The position numbers and the translations under genes were made by a program. A DNA stretch of 64,000 bases from assembly GCA_030248135.1 (NCBI GenBank), contig JASANC010001619.1:40135-104134 (forward strand), in the 5' to 3' direction. Shown piece after piece: positions 1-11,200 of this stretch; within the stretch, counting starts at the first letter, position 1; the number at the start of each line of letters is the position of its first letter. A model generated the notes under the pieces. That model was not told where the DNA came from, searched no databases, and worked only from the letters and a program-made list of their open reading frames with translations. The stretch is from Theristus sp. LFF4_11. Its lineage: Eukaryota > Nematoda > Chromadorea > Monhysterida > Xyalidae.

Positions 1-775
1 AAATTTCACTCGTACTTCATACATCCGGCCAAGGCCAAGTGCGCATGACAAGACGAAAAAACAGGAAAAACGTGCTCGCTCACCAATTGGAGCTCTGCAA
101 GCTTTTGGTGGTCCACCAAAGAAGCAACTGCACGACTCTGCACAACCGATCAGCCACCCAACAACGACCACAAAACGAACGACGTTCGCCAAAAACGAAC
201 GGTTGTTGCGCTTTTCGATAACCATCTCGTGTGTCGTGTTTCAAAAATGTTCACGCTGCTGCTTTCATTCAATCTGACGCATTGCAAATTACTGAAATAT
301 ATGTGACACGCAACAATTTTCAGAGCTTCTTCGTTCCGACAGCAACAGTACATGCAGCACGCAACCAAGAGAAACCGAAATCAACGCGCTTGCATCGATA
401 CTTTTTAGAGTTGCTTAGCATTGGACTCAACTTTTCAGAGTAGCTTAGCATTGGAGTCTAAAGTAGCTCAGCATCTCGATCCAGTAAACCAATCGGTAAT
501 TGGCAGTCGTAAGCCTCGTCTGGCATCCGGCGTGCGTACAATCGCGGCCTGGGAAATCGTGACATGGACAATTGCCGCCTGAACATACAGTCGAACTCCA
601 AAGAAACAGTTTTTTTAGTGCGACCATAAAAATACACTCCATTTCAGTGTGACGTTGCATGGTAGCCGAACGAAGAAAACGCTGTGTTTTCATGTTTTTT
701 CCTCATTGCTTGTTTTTTTTCAATAACTTTTACACTTTTTTCAACTGCCGTCATATGTTTACTGTCGCTCCAAAC
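1..775. other. upstream non-coding stretch
   Basis: I see no supported gene here. Short open frames exist on both strands but lack splice structure, composition or similarity I recognise. About 405-475 holds two and a half copies of a roughly 30 bp direct repeat around the motif GCTTAGCATTGGA. The right end should contain the promoter and 5' UTR of the gene starting at 776. Confidence 0.5.
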
Positions 776-2085
776 ATGAGTCGGCAGTTGTGGTCGTCGT
801 CATCATCATTCGTGTTCGTGTGCTTGCTGTTGTTGTTGTCCTATTTTGACGTCGCCCACGCTGGGAAGCAACAACTGTTCCAATGCTACGGCAATGACAA
901 GAAATGCGTTACGGGGCGATTCGGGTAATAATTTCCCCATCCATAGGATTTGAACAACTTTTGTTGTGCGTACGCTGTCTGTGTGACGGACTTCTGAAAA
1001 AAAAAACAAGTTTAATAAAACAACTTGCAAATCCTCAAAAGCGTCTCATTCTTGTGTTCCCCCATGAATCCCGTTCACAGTCAAGCGTGCTTCGACTTCT
1101 ATCCGTTCACGGCGAAGAGCACCGCCGATCACATGTTGTCGGCGAACCAGCAGAGCCGCTGCCTGTCCGACTATCCGAACGACTACAGCGGCATCCGCGT
1201 CGAGTGCGCACAGAACCAGCAGCCGAGCTTTCTCTATGTTGGTCGAAGGGTTGGAAACTGTTATTGACTGAAAACCGGACTATCCTTGCTCATTCTGCAT
1301 CAGTTCTGCACCGCCCAAAATTTTGACGATTATTGATCCCGGGGCGTAAATGGACTGAAAGGATCCTTAAGGAGGCGTTGTTTTTTCATGGATTTTGCAC
1401 TTTTAACATCTGGTCCGAGAATTTTACGATTGCACTGTGGTGCCCGGAGCATTTCCTGATAACGGACAGTAATGATTTTCGACGTAACACAAAAGAAGTT
1501 TTGTCATTAGTCCACCGATGCGGGTACACGTATTTTTCAGAAGCAGTATTGCGGTTTGGCGACGTACGTGGGCAAAGGACGTGCCACTACTGGACACCTT
1601 AAGGGATGGTTCTGCTGTTGTCACGGACATCACTGCAATAAATACATGAGCGCCCGCGCTGACTACGAGGTTCACCAGGAATTCTAGCGGTTTTTCGGAT
1701 GTGAAAACGGATGTTCGGTTGTTATTTTTGTCAGTCCCCACTGTTTTCTTCCACTAAATACGGAAACCGATTCCAATTTTTGGAAAAATTTTCATTTCTC
1801 ACTGTGTTATATCCCGCACACATTTTTTTGTTTGTTCGTTTCTGTACAATCCTCCCTCAGAAAAGGTTCTCAGTGTTTTTCATCATCAAAAAAAAGCCAT
1901 TCCAGATCACGGCGTCGTTCGAGGACACGATACTCCGCTGGATCGTGTGGATCTCGATGTGCGTGATCGCGACGATGATGGGCGTGTTGATCGTCGCGAT
2001 CGCCGTGTTCCTTTGCTGCGGCTGCTTCGACAACGTCGACGACGACATTGATCGCCCGCCGGACACCGCCACGGAGGGCGACTAG
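776..2085 (+). CDS. type I membrane protein with three-finger (Ly6/activin-receptor-like) ectodomain
   Basis: Four exons join in phase: 776-924, 1081-1237, 1541-1669 and 1906-2085, giving 204 residues. The protein has a signal peptide (hydrophobic core LLLLLSYFDVAHA, about residues 14-29), then an ectodomain with ten cysteines. The ectodomain opens with CYGNDKKC and closes with CCCHGHHCN, the CC...CN ending typical of three-finger folds. A single membrane helix (ISMCVIATMMGVLIVAIAVF, about 164-185) and a short acidic tail rich in Asp follow. There is no kinase domain, so it is a short surface protein of the Ly6 or nematode ET-module kind, perhaps a co-receptor or decoy; that role is inference. 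An in-frame ATG lies seven codons upstream (755); 776 is preferred because the signal peptide follows it directly. The donor of exon 2 is GTTGGT, which is weak. Confidence 0.72.
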
Positions 2086-2223
2086 TGCGAAGTCTTATTT
2101 TTATATCGGTTGTTGTTTGTTAGTTCGCCGCAGCATGGATCCCTTTAATGCCAGTTCATACTGACGAATGCTGATGCAGCGATTCCATGCTCGTGCGGTG
2201 GTATATGACAGGGTATCAATTTG

Positions 2224-2436
2224 TTTTTAGATTCTGCGACTCAATGCTTGTGCAGACGTGGAAAGGAAACAAGTGCCAATCTTTACGTGGCAATTCACAA
2301 TTGCCTAAGTGACTCGGCCCTATTTAGGGGACTCGGATCACTATTTGCCAATTTTGAATTCGCGCGTCATGCATGACACTGTTTACCTGTCTATGCGCTC
2401 ATTGAATCTCGGAACCAACAGAAAAGATCATACAAC
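2224..2436 (+). repeat. dispersed repeat, copy A
   Basis: This stretch of about 210 bp is clearly similar to the reverse complement of 41765-41977. The shared core includes CTATTTAGGGGACTCGGATC and a long match on either side. The copies differ by scattered substitutions and small gaps, as expected of an old interspersed family. Both copies lie close to genes. At copy B the similarity is followed by a tRNA-like block that is absent here. Confidence 0.75.
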
Positions 2437-2494
2437 AAAACCCATCCGGTGTCTCCGCCCCCACTCCGCCCTCCTTCTCCATCGCAGCACCACG

Positions 2495-2644
2495 ATGGGC
2501 ACCACCAGCGTCTACGACCAATCGACGTACGGCACCACGGGACGTCGCTCGATCTACCAATCGTTGTACGACATCGGCAGTCGCTATCGCAAACGCGTCC
2601 GCCGCGCACGTTCGTACTACCACGGGCGGCATCGTCGTCGTTGA
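2495..2644 (+). CDS. possible small basic Tyr/Arg-rich ORF or terminal exon
   Basis: A 49-residue open frame starts MGTTSVYDQS and ends in a strongly basic tail (RYRKRVRRAR then HGRHRRR). The stretch is much more GC-rich than its surroundings and looks like the coding exons elsewhere in the window. A CCATCGCAG acceptor-like site stands just upstream, so it may be a terminal exon rather than an independent gene. No family was recognised. It lies 410 bp downstream of the stop of the three-finger protein and could be an alternative 3' exon of that gene, but no matching donor was found. Confidence 0.3.
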   Translation: MGTTSVYDQSTYGTTGRRSIYQSLYDIGSRYRKRVRRARSYYHGRHRRR

Positions 2645-3098
2645 CGGCAACGGGAGCCACGCGACTTTTCAGTGGACATACACTTGTACATTTGCTTGTG
2701 AACTGACGAAACTTTGGCGATTTGTTTTTGTGTTTCCCCAAAATTACAGTGTTTTTTCGTGTAGGCATTGGGGCTTGATCTGTTGTCCTGCGCAAAAAGT
2801 AGACTGCGTTTCAAACGCTTTGTGTGGTATTATGAGCGATTTTCAATGAGGAACCGCTACCCATAACTATCGATGGCTGAACACAAGTTTGACACGCATT
2901 CTATAATAGTAACGATACTGCTGTTCGTGTGTGATCGTGTTTTTTGGTCAACTTTCCGACTGATAAAAATTACTACATATAACTATTACATATCTTTGTT
3001 CCAAATAAGCATTTATTCGATCATTTCTGTTACGTAGCCATCGTTGATGAAGCCTGAAGGCAATCCCAAGCATGTTTTCACAAAAACATCACACAACG
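2645..3098. other. intergenic, 3' side of the TIMP gene
   Basis: No supported gene. On the minus strand an AATAAA lies at about 3008-3013, some 90 bp beyond the TIMP stop, and could serve as its polyadenylation signal. Confidence 0.4.
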
Positions 3099-4616
3099 TC
3101 ATCCCGGAGGCTGTGGTGCAAAACTGGCAGCCAGCGGCGACGCAACATCTGGTCTTGTGCAGTTGACCGTGTTTGTCACCATCTCCGCGCGCAGTGTCTC
3201 CGTCAGCGAGAACCACCGGTCTGGCGCGGAACATGAGTTCTTCCAAAGGCCTTCTTTCGGGATACCACTGGTCGGAATGCCTAAAATTTGATGGGAAATT
3301 TGAAAAACAGTAACCATATCTGTGAACTGTGTGTGTCGTGTAAAGGATTCTCAGTGTGATGGGCAGTAGAATCAGGATTGGGTGTCACCTGTCATTACAT
3401 GTTTTTTGAGCTGGGTGTGGGTACATTTTTGGTCACCCATTCGTTATTCAGAAACGCAAGAAAAACTAGCACGACATCACTTAACCACAGGCTTAAGTAC
3501 CTTCTGAGGTGAGAACAGATTTTGGACCGTTCTTCCTGTTTCGTATTTACCATTTCTAAAACTTCATTTCTTGTTATCACCACGATGACAGCCAGTCAAC
3601 TCAAACGCCAACTCCAATTGGAGCTAATCAGTTTGCCACTTTTTATTATCAATTCTGATCAGCTTACCGCCATAAAGCACGTAAAGATTATCGACCAGGT
3701 TGCGCTCGACTTTCATCGCGACGCCACACATCGAGCTCTGACCGTGCGTGTACCAGTGGGAGAGGTTGATTGAGTCGGCGTTGGGTGGCTGGTGAAGCAG
3801 TTTATTGGTGTGCATTGGTTGGTCATTGTTTTGACATGACGACTGTAGCTGATTGGTTTGAATGATTTGCAAGCTCTAACAATACTGAGGAAAAAAAACA
3901 CGCAGCAAATGCTTCTCACCGTTTTTACACAACCGCACTAAAAAAAGCGTTCGGTGTCTAAAGTAAATCCGACGTTTTCGGCCACTTTTATTTCCGGGAC
4001 ACGAACACCCAGGCGGACAGGATATCGGACACCTTTTACCGTGTCACATTATTGCTGTGTCTGTTGCATAAGACCGCTCGCAGTGTTACAGCAAACTTCC
4101 TAGTTTGCTTTCAAAACTTGCTATACCATACCAGTTTCAGGATGTAACGTGTGCTGAATCGGTAACGTATCCGCTGATCAAAGATCGCCTGCTCGGGTGT
4201 CGCGGTGGGCCCCACGATCGGTGTTGCTTCCACCAGACGACTGATCGAGACTAAAATCTAAGTTGCCATTCTCCGGTATACATTTTTTCACATTTTTTAG
4301 TTTCACATTCTACAAATTTTGGGAATAAGGGTCCGAAAAAAGGGTAAGTCTGCAGGAATTGCTGTCCCTTCACGACAAGATCTAACCCAACAACGCGTTT
4401 CAAATCTGTTTCTTGCATGTAAACTAGAACTTGAAATTTTGAGATAAACAACGCAGGAGTTACACATCTGCAGTAAAAAATGAAAACTTTTGTCTTACCA
4501 ACGTCGGCTGTGCAGTACTTTGGTCGACCGTCAAAGAGACACGAGCAGCCATGAACGCATCGAAGACGCACCTCGAAAACGATCACCACAACAAAGTGAA
4601 ATACGAAAAGATTCAT
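3099..4616 (-). CDS. timp: TIMP-like metalloproteinase inhibitor (single netrin-like domain)
   Basis: Four exons join in phase: 4616-4499, 4250-4132, 3842-3668 and 3280-3099, giving 197 residues. A signal peptide of about 23 residues is followed by mature CSC. In TIMPs the first of these cysteines chelates the protease zinc through its free amino group. CSCLFDGRPKYCTADVV matches the TIMP signature CxC...FCNADVV, and SSMCGVAM with LYGG matches the later conserved blocks. The mature part has exactly six cysteines, which fits the three disulfides of an N-terminal TIMP domain. The C-terminal TIMP domain is absent and a short Pro-rich tail ends the protein, as in one-domain nematode TIMPs. It should be secreted and inhibit MMP/ADAM-type proteases. 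The exon 3 acceptor could also be six bases upstream. An alternative reading of the last exon gives a longer Cys-rich tail but breaks phase. Confidence 0.85.
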
Positions 4617-5204
4617 CGTTTGATAAGTTTTCGAGTGTAAACTGAGTTTTGGGCACTGCAGATTTTTTCCACTTTTTGTGTTGATATTTTCTTTCGTGCA
4701 ACCGCAAAACGGTTTGCGTTTGTTTACAATGCGGTGTCCTGAAATCTGAGAAACCAGTTTTGTCTTTTCCAATAAATATTGCAAACCACTGCTAATCGCA
4801 GAATACAACCAACATCATAACTCTAGTTGCAGTTTTGCTTTCAAAAATGTTCTTTCAGAATGTTTCACTCAAATCTGAATTTCAGAAATGATGACCGATG
4901 CTCGAATTTCCAACCGACTGTAAATTTGCCGGAAGCCGAAACTATTTTGTACAAGGTACTAGTTTCATTGTCGCATTGCATACCTACGATATACTACGAC
5001 AAAAAGACAATAATACCGTATCACTGCGCATAACGCTCACAAAAACACACATGAACATCAAAACCGGGTTTTGGTGAGCAACACACTCTCAAACTCAATA
5101 ATAATTATTGACAATTTTTGAATGACAAGTATCATCGAAATCATTGTGGATATATCACCGGGGAAGAAATGAAGAAATTTGTTACAAAAACTTCTCCATC
5201 TTCG
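4617..5204. other. intergenic between TIMP and desaturase
   Basis: AT-rich with no supported gene. It should carry the TIMP promoter (right of 4616) and the 3' UTR of the desaturase (left of 5205). No clear regulatory motif was identified. Confidence 0.4.
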
Positions 5205-8200
5205 TTATTCGCCGGTCGCCAGTCGTTTTTGCCTGATGACCTGGAAAAATGACATGACAATGAAGCAAGAAAAGATTTTGTGGAGACTCCAGCAACGCTG
5301 TTCACGTTTGTGCCAGAACCCAGTAGACCCGAAATACACGGCGGTGGTACTGTATCCCCCAAACCATCCCGCTGGTCCGCAGAAAGCTTCGGCTTGCCAG
5401 GCCCTGCTCCCCGTGACATTATCGGGTCGGAGAATGGCGGGGGGGGGGGGACGTACCCAGAATTTCTCCACACCCTACCCGCCACTATCTGGACGTCCAA
5501 TAAGCAAAACAAAAAACAGAAGAAACTACTCCCACCACTAACCTCCTGTGAAACCATCTTACGCTCGTACGCCCAGCCAATCAGCGCAAAGAAATCGATG
5601 AATAACGTCGTGAAGTTCACGGTGTACGGCATTTCGGCCGTTTTGTAATCGAATGGGAACGTGTGGTGGTAGTTGTGCCAGCCTTCGCCCAGCGCACCCA
5701 GTGACGTCTGGAAAAGTTTCTGAGCTCGGTCCATTCCGCCCATTAGTCACTTCAACACTGAACACAAAGCTCAAAGTCACTGGCGAAACTTGAACACAAT
5801 ATTCTTATTCAGTGCCTGCATTGTGACGTTGCACAAGCAGGGTATTGGAGGGTATTATTACGAAGCAGCGGTGTGATGATTGCCCGCAAACCGCAGCGGG
5901 AAATTAGCGACTGATGTTTTTCAATAGCACCGAGTTGCAAATTTGTTTTCTTTGACCAAGTGAATTTCAGAGAAAATTCACCAATCGCGAATGCAACCGT
6001 TCACTGGGCCTGCCTGCAGAAACAACCGCGCCTACGCAAACGTACCGTGACACTCTGCCGAGGCTCAATGGATTTGTCGTACGGTCGGTTGCCGAATCGG
6101 TGTGCAACGCTATTCACCATCCAGGTGCAGTGCAACACGAAACAGTATCTGTAAAGCGATATCGTAAAACGTGAGCACATTTTTTCACACAAACAAAATT
6201 GCCCTGTAAAAAGCGTTTTTACTTTCTTGCTAGAATCTCTGGTCTGTGCTTGTGCAACGACAGGGTGGTTTACCAAAAAAGCAATTTCCGCAAAACTTTG
6301 GCAGGTTTGCGGGACACCACTCCACTCCGCTCCGGATACCGGGAAACCCTGACGACCTGCCATACCGTCGCACGGGTTTTGCTTCTGTAGGCAGCCCTTC
6401 TCTTTTTTTAAGAATTAACCCAAACAGCTTCGTTATTTCAAAATTACAAAGCTGTTAAGTTCAACCAACAAGTACCGTGGAATCTCGTCTGCAGTGGTTC
6501 CCTAGGGACGAAAAATCTCCAAAAAACCTCGATACAAATGCAACAGAAAGATAAAAGAACTATCTGTTTAGTTCTTATATCCGACCAACTCCACTAATGG
6601 ACGAGATTGAACTGGTATTCATTGAAAACGCGGAGCTTAACTTAACTTAATTTATCAACATCGCTCCCGCTGTGCGCAGGGCAGTGCACCTTTTTATAAC
6701 ATCGGTGCTGTAACAGAAGGTACAGTGATTTTCAGCCGCATTCATTGATTCAACAATATTCAATATAACTGGAAGCTAACTTAATAAAAATCGGAAAGAA
6801 AACTCTGAAAAACGGTTTCCAGACGTTTCCGCACCAACCTCAGCACGGCCGCCGTGTACGCTGCGATGAACGTCTCGCCCCAAAAGTACATCGGAATCAA
6901 TGTCGGCACGACGAAACACGACACGATGGCCAGAGGTTTGTAGAATCTAAAAACACTCAACGCAACATTCAGGAAAGCATCACGCGAAATCGAGAGAAAG
7001 AGAGAACGGAACATCCAAGAAAACATCACGCGAAATCGAGAGAAAGAAAGAAAAGAAAGATCGAAAAAAAGGCAAACCTCCGCTGAAACCGTAGCACCGG
7101 GTCGGAGGTCAAGTCGGACATGTCCAACGATTTGCCCTTCTTGATGACGTTCGGGTGTTTGCGTTGCAGGAGCCGGAAATTCGAGAAGGAAACGATATAA
7201 AAAAACCTTGAAAAAATCAAGAAAAAACATAAAAAAGATACCGGAGAACCAACCATCCCATGTGCGAAAAGAAGAAACCGCGATTCGAGTTGTGCGGATC
7301 GGCCTCCGTGTCCGACCATTTGTGGTGCACGCGGTGGTCACGCGCCCACTCAATCACATCGTTCTGACAGATGCAAAAAAACGCAGTTTAAAATCTTCAA
7401 TCTGCATTTGTATTCAAACCCTCGAAGATCAAACTTTCATCTATAGATAGATTTGATCTGCCTCGTGTTTGGACGTTGTAGGTTTTGCGTGGCTTGCCAA
7501 AAGGACCATACATAATTTCACCACAACATCTCAGACCCCCAGAGGTCTAAAAATTTTCTATCCTAAAACTCACTTCTTCTTCAAATTCGTTCTATATCTA
7601 CCCCCGCGTTAAAAAAAACCCATCCACCAATGAGCAGTCCCAGGTTGTTTTTCAAAAAGTCGGTTCTGCAATTTGCAGAAATTTGGTTAAAAAAATCTGC
7701 AATGGAAATTTGGTTTTTGCAAATTTCAAAAACATGAAAAAAAAATTATTTGGAAACTTCGAGCTAACCAAATCCGTTAAATACCATGAAACAACTGTTT
7801 TTTTTGCGTACCTGTAACGCCATACAGTTCAACATCATCAGTATTACTCTGAGCGGTGTCTTCGCCTTGTATGACCTGTGCGACCACAGTCGATGCGCGC
7901 CGGCCGTGATGCCGAGACCGGCCAGAATGTACGAAAACCACGCTGCGGAGGAAAATGCAAGTAAAAAGTTTTGTTTTGTGAACACTGACTCCGACTTTAC
8001 AGCAATGCCTGCATAGAAAATGTATATGCATCACGTGGTCGCCAACCAACCAAACAGTCTAAGTGTAGAACATGTTCAACTAGCTGAATGGTTGGTGGTC
8101 ACGTGACGCATGCGTTCTGTGCAAACATGCACAGAATGTAGGGATGGATCCGGCAAATTTGCCGGAATCCGGGCCGGATCCGGCAAAAGCCCATTCCGGC

Positions 8201-11200
8201 CGGGCCGGATCCGGCAAAAATTGCCGGAATCCGGACCGGAATGGCCTTTTTATGTCTAAAAAACATCTACGCACATTTCGTCGCTTCTTCTTCACATTTT
8301 CAGCATAAAACAGCACGGACACAGAAACAAAGTCAGCAAGACACAGCACATGAACCAACCAAAAATTACAACAACAACAATTGACAAAATTCACATCGCA
8401 TAGGGATAATCAAGTGCTGGCAATACTCCATTCAGAAACATGACCTTTTCGGCGTTTTGAGTTGACAGACGAGATCGGCTGTGCACTAACACCTGCCTGG
8501 CTTCAGAGAACATTCGTTCGCTTGCCACGCTTGTTAATAGCGGTGCCAGGTATCTGCGCGCGATTGTCGATAGTTTGGGGTATTTAGACGAGTTCAGCCG
8601 CCAAAAGTCTAGCATTAGATCACTTTTGTCCGGTTCGTCGATAAAATCATCCGACTCGTACATATTCATTTCGCCACGCAGTTCGTCATCAAGACTGGAT
8701 TCGCCTGACGGGTTGCGCGGTCGCGCAGCGTGAAACTCAATGCCTCCGTAGAGGCCAGTCGATTTCTTTTTTGGTTCGGGCTCGCGTTCACTTTTGTCAT
8801 CGTCGTTGTATGCGATCTCGGATGTATCGTCGCAGTTTGTTGGCGTCTCCGGTCGTTTCAAGATTTTTTTTGCAATGTGAAGTAGTTCACAGCGAATCGC
8901 GCCTTCATTTTTGAAGACGACTGCAGTATTCTTGAATCGCGGATCAACGTACGTGGCCATGATGTTGGATTCGTTGTGGAAAAGTGCACGGAAGCGTGTG
9001 TCGATGCTGTTCAGCAGCGTTTTTTTCGTCGTACCAATGCCATTCGCATCGACTGGTGCGCTGCTTCAGTGCGCAAACGGCGGGCAACACCATTGAAATG
9101 GATTCGTCGTCTCGTGGATTCGTCGTTGGGGGGTTTATCGGGTTTTAGGGGATCACGGCACCCCCGCACACCCACGGTAACACACGTCGCTAAAATCGCT
9201 GGTGTTCTGGGGCTCACAAAAAAGCAACTGTTTGACAGCTAACTGAATATGACCAACGAAAATGGCTGATTTCAAAAAAAAACCTGCTATTGTTCATCAT
9301 CAACGTCGGCCAAAAGCTGGCAGCCACGTTTTTTAAGATAGGCTTTTTGAGTCGACCGACCCGGCCTCCACACCTCTAGGCACAATTTCAAAAAAGTTTT
9401 CAAATTCAGTCAAATTTAAGACCAATCGAACCGCCTTGATGCCCTGAGTTCGAAAATCATACTTTTATCCTAATCCAAGCCTTCTTTATGTTTCAAAATT
9501 AGGAAAAACCTAATTTGTATACTATGGGTTGAAAACGTTTTTTCATGCTTTGTATTTATAAAAAACTGCAGAGGTTGGTGGTTTTTTACGTTTTTCGGTA
9601 CTTTAGAAACGTTTGTGGGGTATAGTTGCTAAGTAATTCTGAAAGATCTGTGAAAAATGTATATTCATGTAAAATTTCAGCTTCATAAAGCGTCGCCGGG
9701 AGTCACACGATACAAAACAAAATGGCTTGTCGCATGCGTTTTTGGTCAATATGCCGCATGCATACTGTACATGCGCGCACACAGTCACAGTGCACGCAAG
9801 CAGTGTGTGCGCTGCTGTTCACCCCATTCACCCTGCTGTTATGCAATACACCTAAAAATATTACCCATGACACTTTAGCCGTACCAAAAAAGCAAGCTGC
9901 TGAAAATTGCTCAGTTTCACATGTTGCACAACATTGAGGCCAAACCTCTTCTGCATATGATGTTGCCAAGGCCGAAATGCAGAGAACCATTCTACAATTT
10001 GGTTGATTAGTGAAAGTTTTATGTTTTGTTACATGCAGTTGAAATGTAAAAAACCAATACGATAAAAAAAGCGTTCGCATAAAACTGCGTTTGCAAGTTG
10101 TTTGTTGTTCGCTTTGCACAATTACGATGTAGCGCCTAAACTGCGCTGGCAACTTGCTTGTTGTTCGCTTTGCACAATCACGGATGTAGCGCGTAAACTG
10201 CGCTTGCAAGTTGTTTGCTGTTCACATTGCACAATCACGATGTAGCGCGTAAATTGCGCTTGCAAGTTGTTTGCTGTTCGCTTTGCACAATCACGATGTA
10301 GCGCGTAAACTGCGCTTGCAAGTTGTTTGTTGTTCGCTTTGCACAATCACGATGTAGCGCCTAAACTGCGCTGGCAACTTGCTTGTTGTTCGCTTTGCAC
10401 AATCACGGATGTAGCGCGTAAACTGCGCTTGCAAGTTGTTTGCTGTTCACATTGCACAATCACGATGTAGCGCGTAAATTGCGCTTGCAAGTTGTTTGCT
10501 GTTCGCTTTGCACAATCACGATGTGCGCGTAACTGCGCTTGCAAGTTGTTTGTTGTTCGCTTTGCACAATCACGATGTAGCGCGTAACTGCGCTTGCAAG
10601 TTGTTTGTTGTTCACTTTGTTGGGGGTGCACTTATTGTAAAAAAATTCCGGGGGTGCACACCCCCCACCCACCCATAATATTTTTTCGCTTAACTGCTAA
10701 AGGTAAAACGTTAAATTTTGCTGCAAAATTACAATGAAGAATGTGAAGTTATCATTTTCAGCTTTTTTGGACTTTATAGACAAAAAATCATGATTTTTAA
10801 GCAAAAGTTCATGATTTTTGGATGGTCCGAGAAAATTTTTGGGGTTGTCACTGTCTTAAGGTCCATGTGAGGGGGGGTGGGTGGGGTGTCAAGCAATTTC
10901 GAAAGGAGTGTGGATGTCAGTGTTCAGGTTTTAAGGTTTGGTGTCGCGTGACCCCACCCCCCACGCGGAGGTTCGGGTGCTCTAGGGGGGTGTACGTACC
11001 CCCCCCCACCCCCACGTCTTTGGTTGAACCCGTGGGCCCTACTTTCAGACGTTGACTGTTTCATGCTCATCAATTCTTGAACGGTTCCATCATAATTTAT
11101 CAAGCACTAATCAACTTTCAGTGCACTGTACACGCCCACCACAGACGCTTTTAATCATTTCATTCTAATAACAAAATTCTTCAAAATTTTGAATTTCAAA

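Noticed and set aside
3013..3280. Longer Cys-rich C-terminus for the TIMP gene in another frame
   Set aside because: It requires a phase shift at the last splice junction. The in-phase reading gives the expected sixth cysteine and a stop at 3099.
5141..5743. Reading the desaturase C-terminus straight through to 5141 without an intron
   Set aside because: The read-through passes a G homopolymer and unrelated sequence after SQE; splicing 5543 to 5240 gives the short family-like ending VIRQKRLATGE.
10088..10620. CRISPR-like array
   Set aside because: Direct repeats are contiguous with no unique spacers, and the genome is eukaryotic. The same applies to the arrays at 48860, 52790 and 61114.
9703..10631. 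Minus-strand open frames encoding repeated SEQQTTCKR-type peptides
   Set aside because: They come from reading a 56 bp tandem repeat. The unit is not a multiple of three, so the frame shifts between copies; no splice sites or start context support translation.
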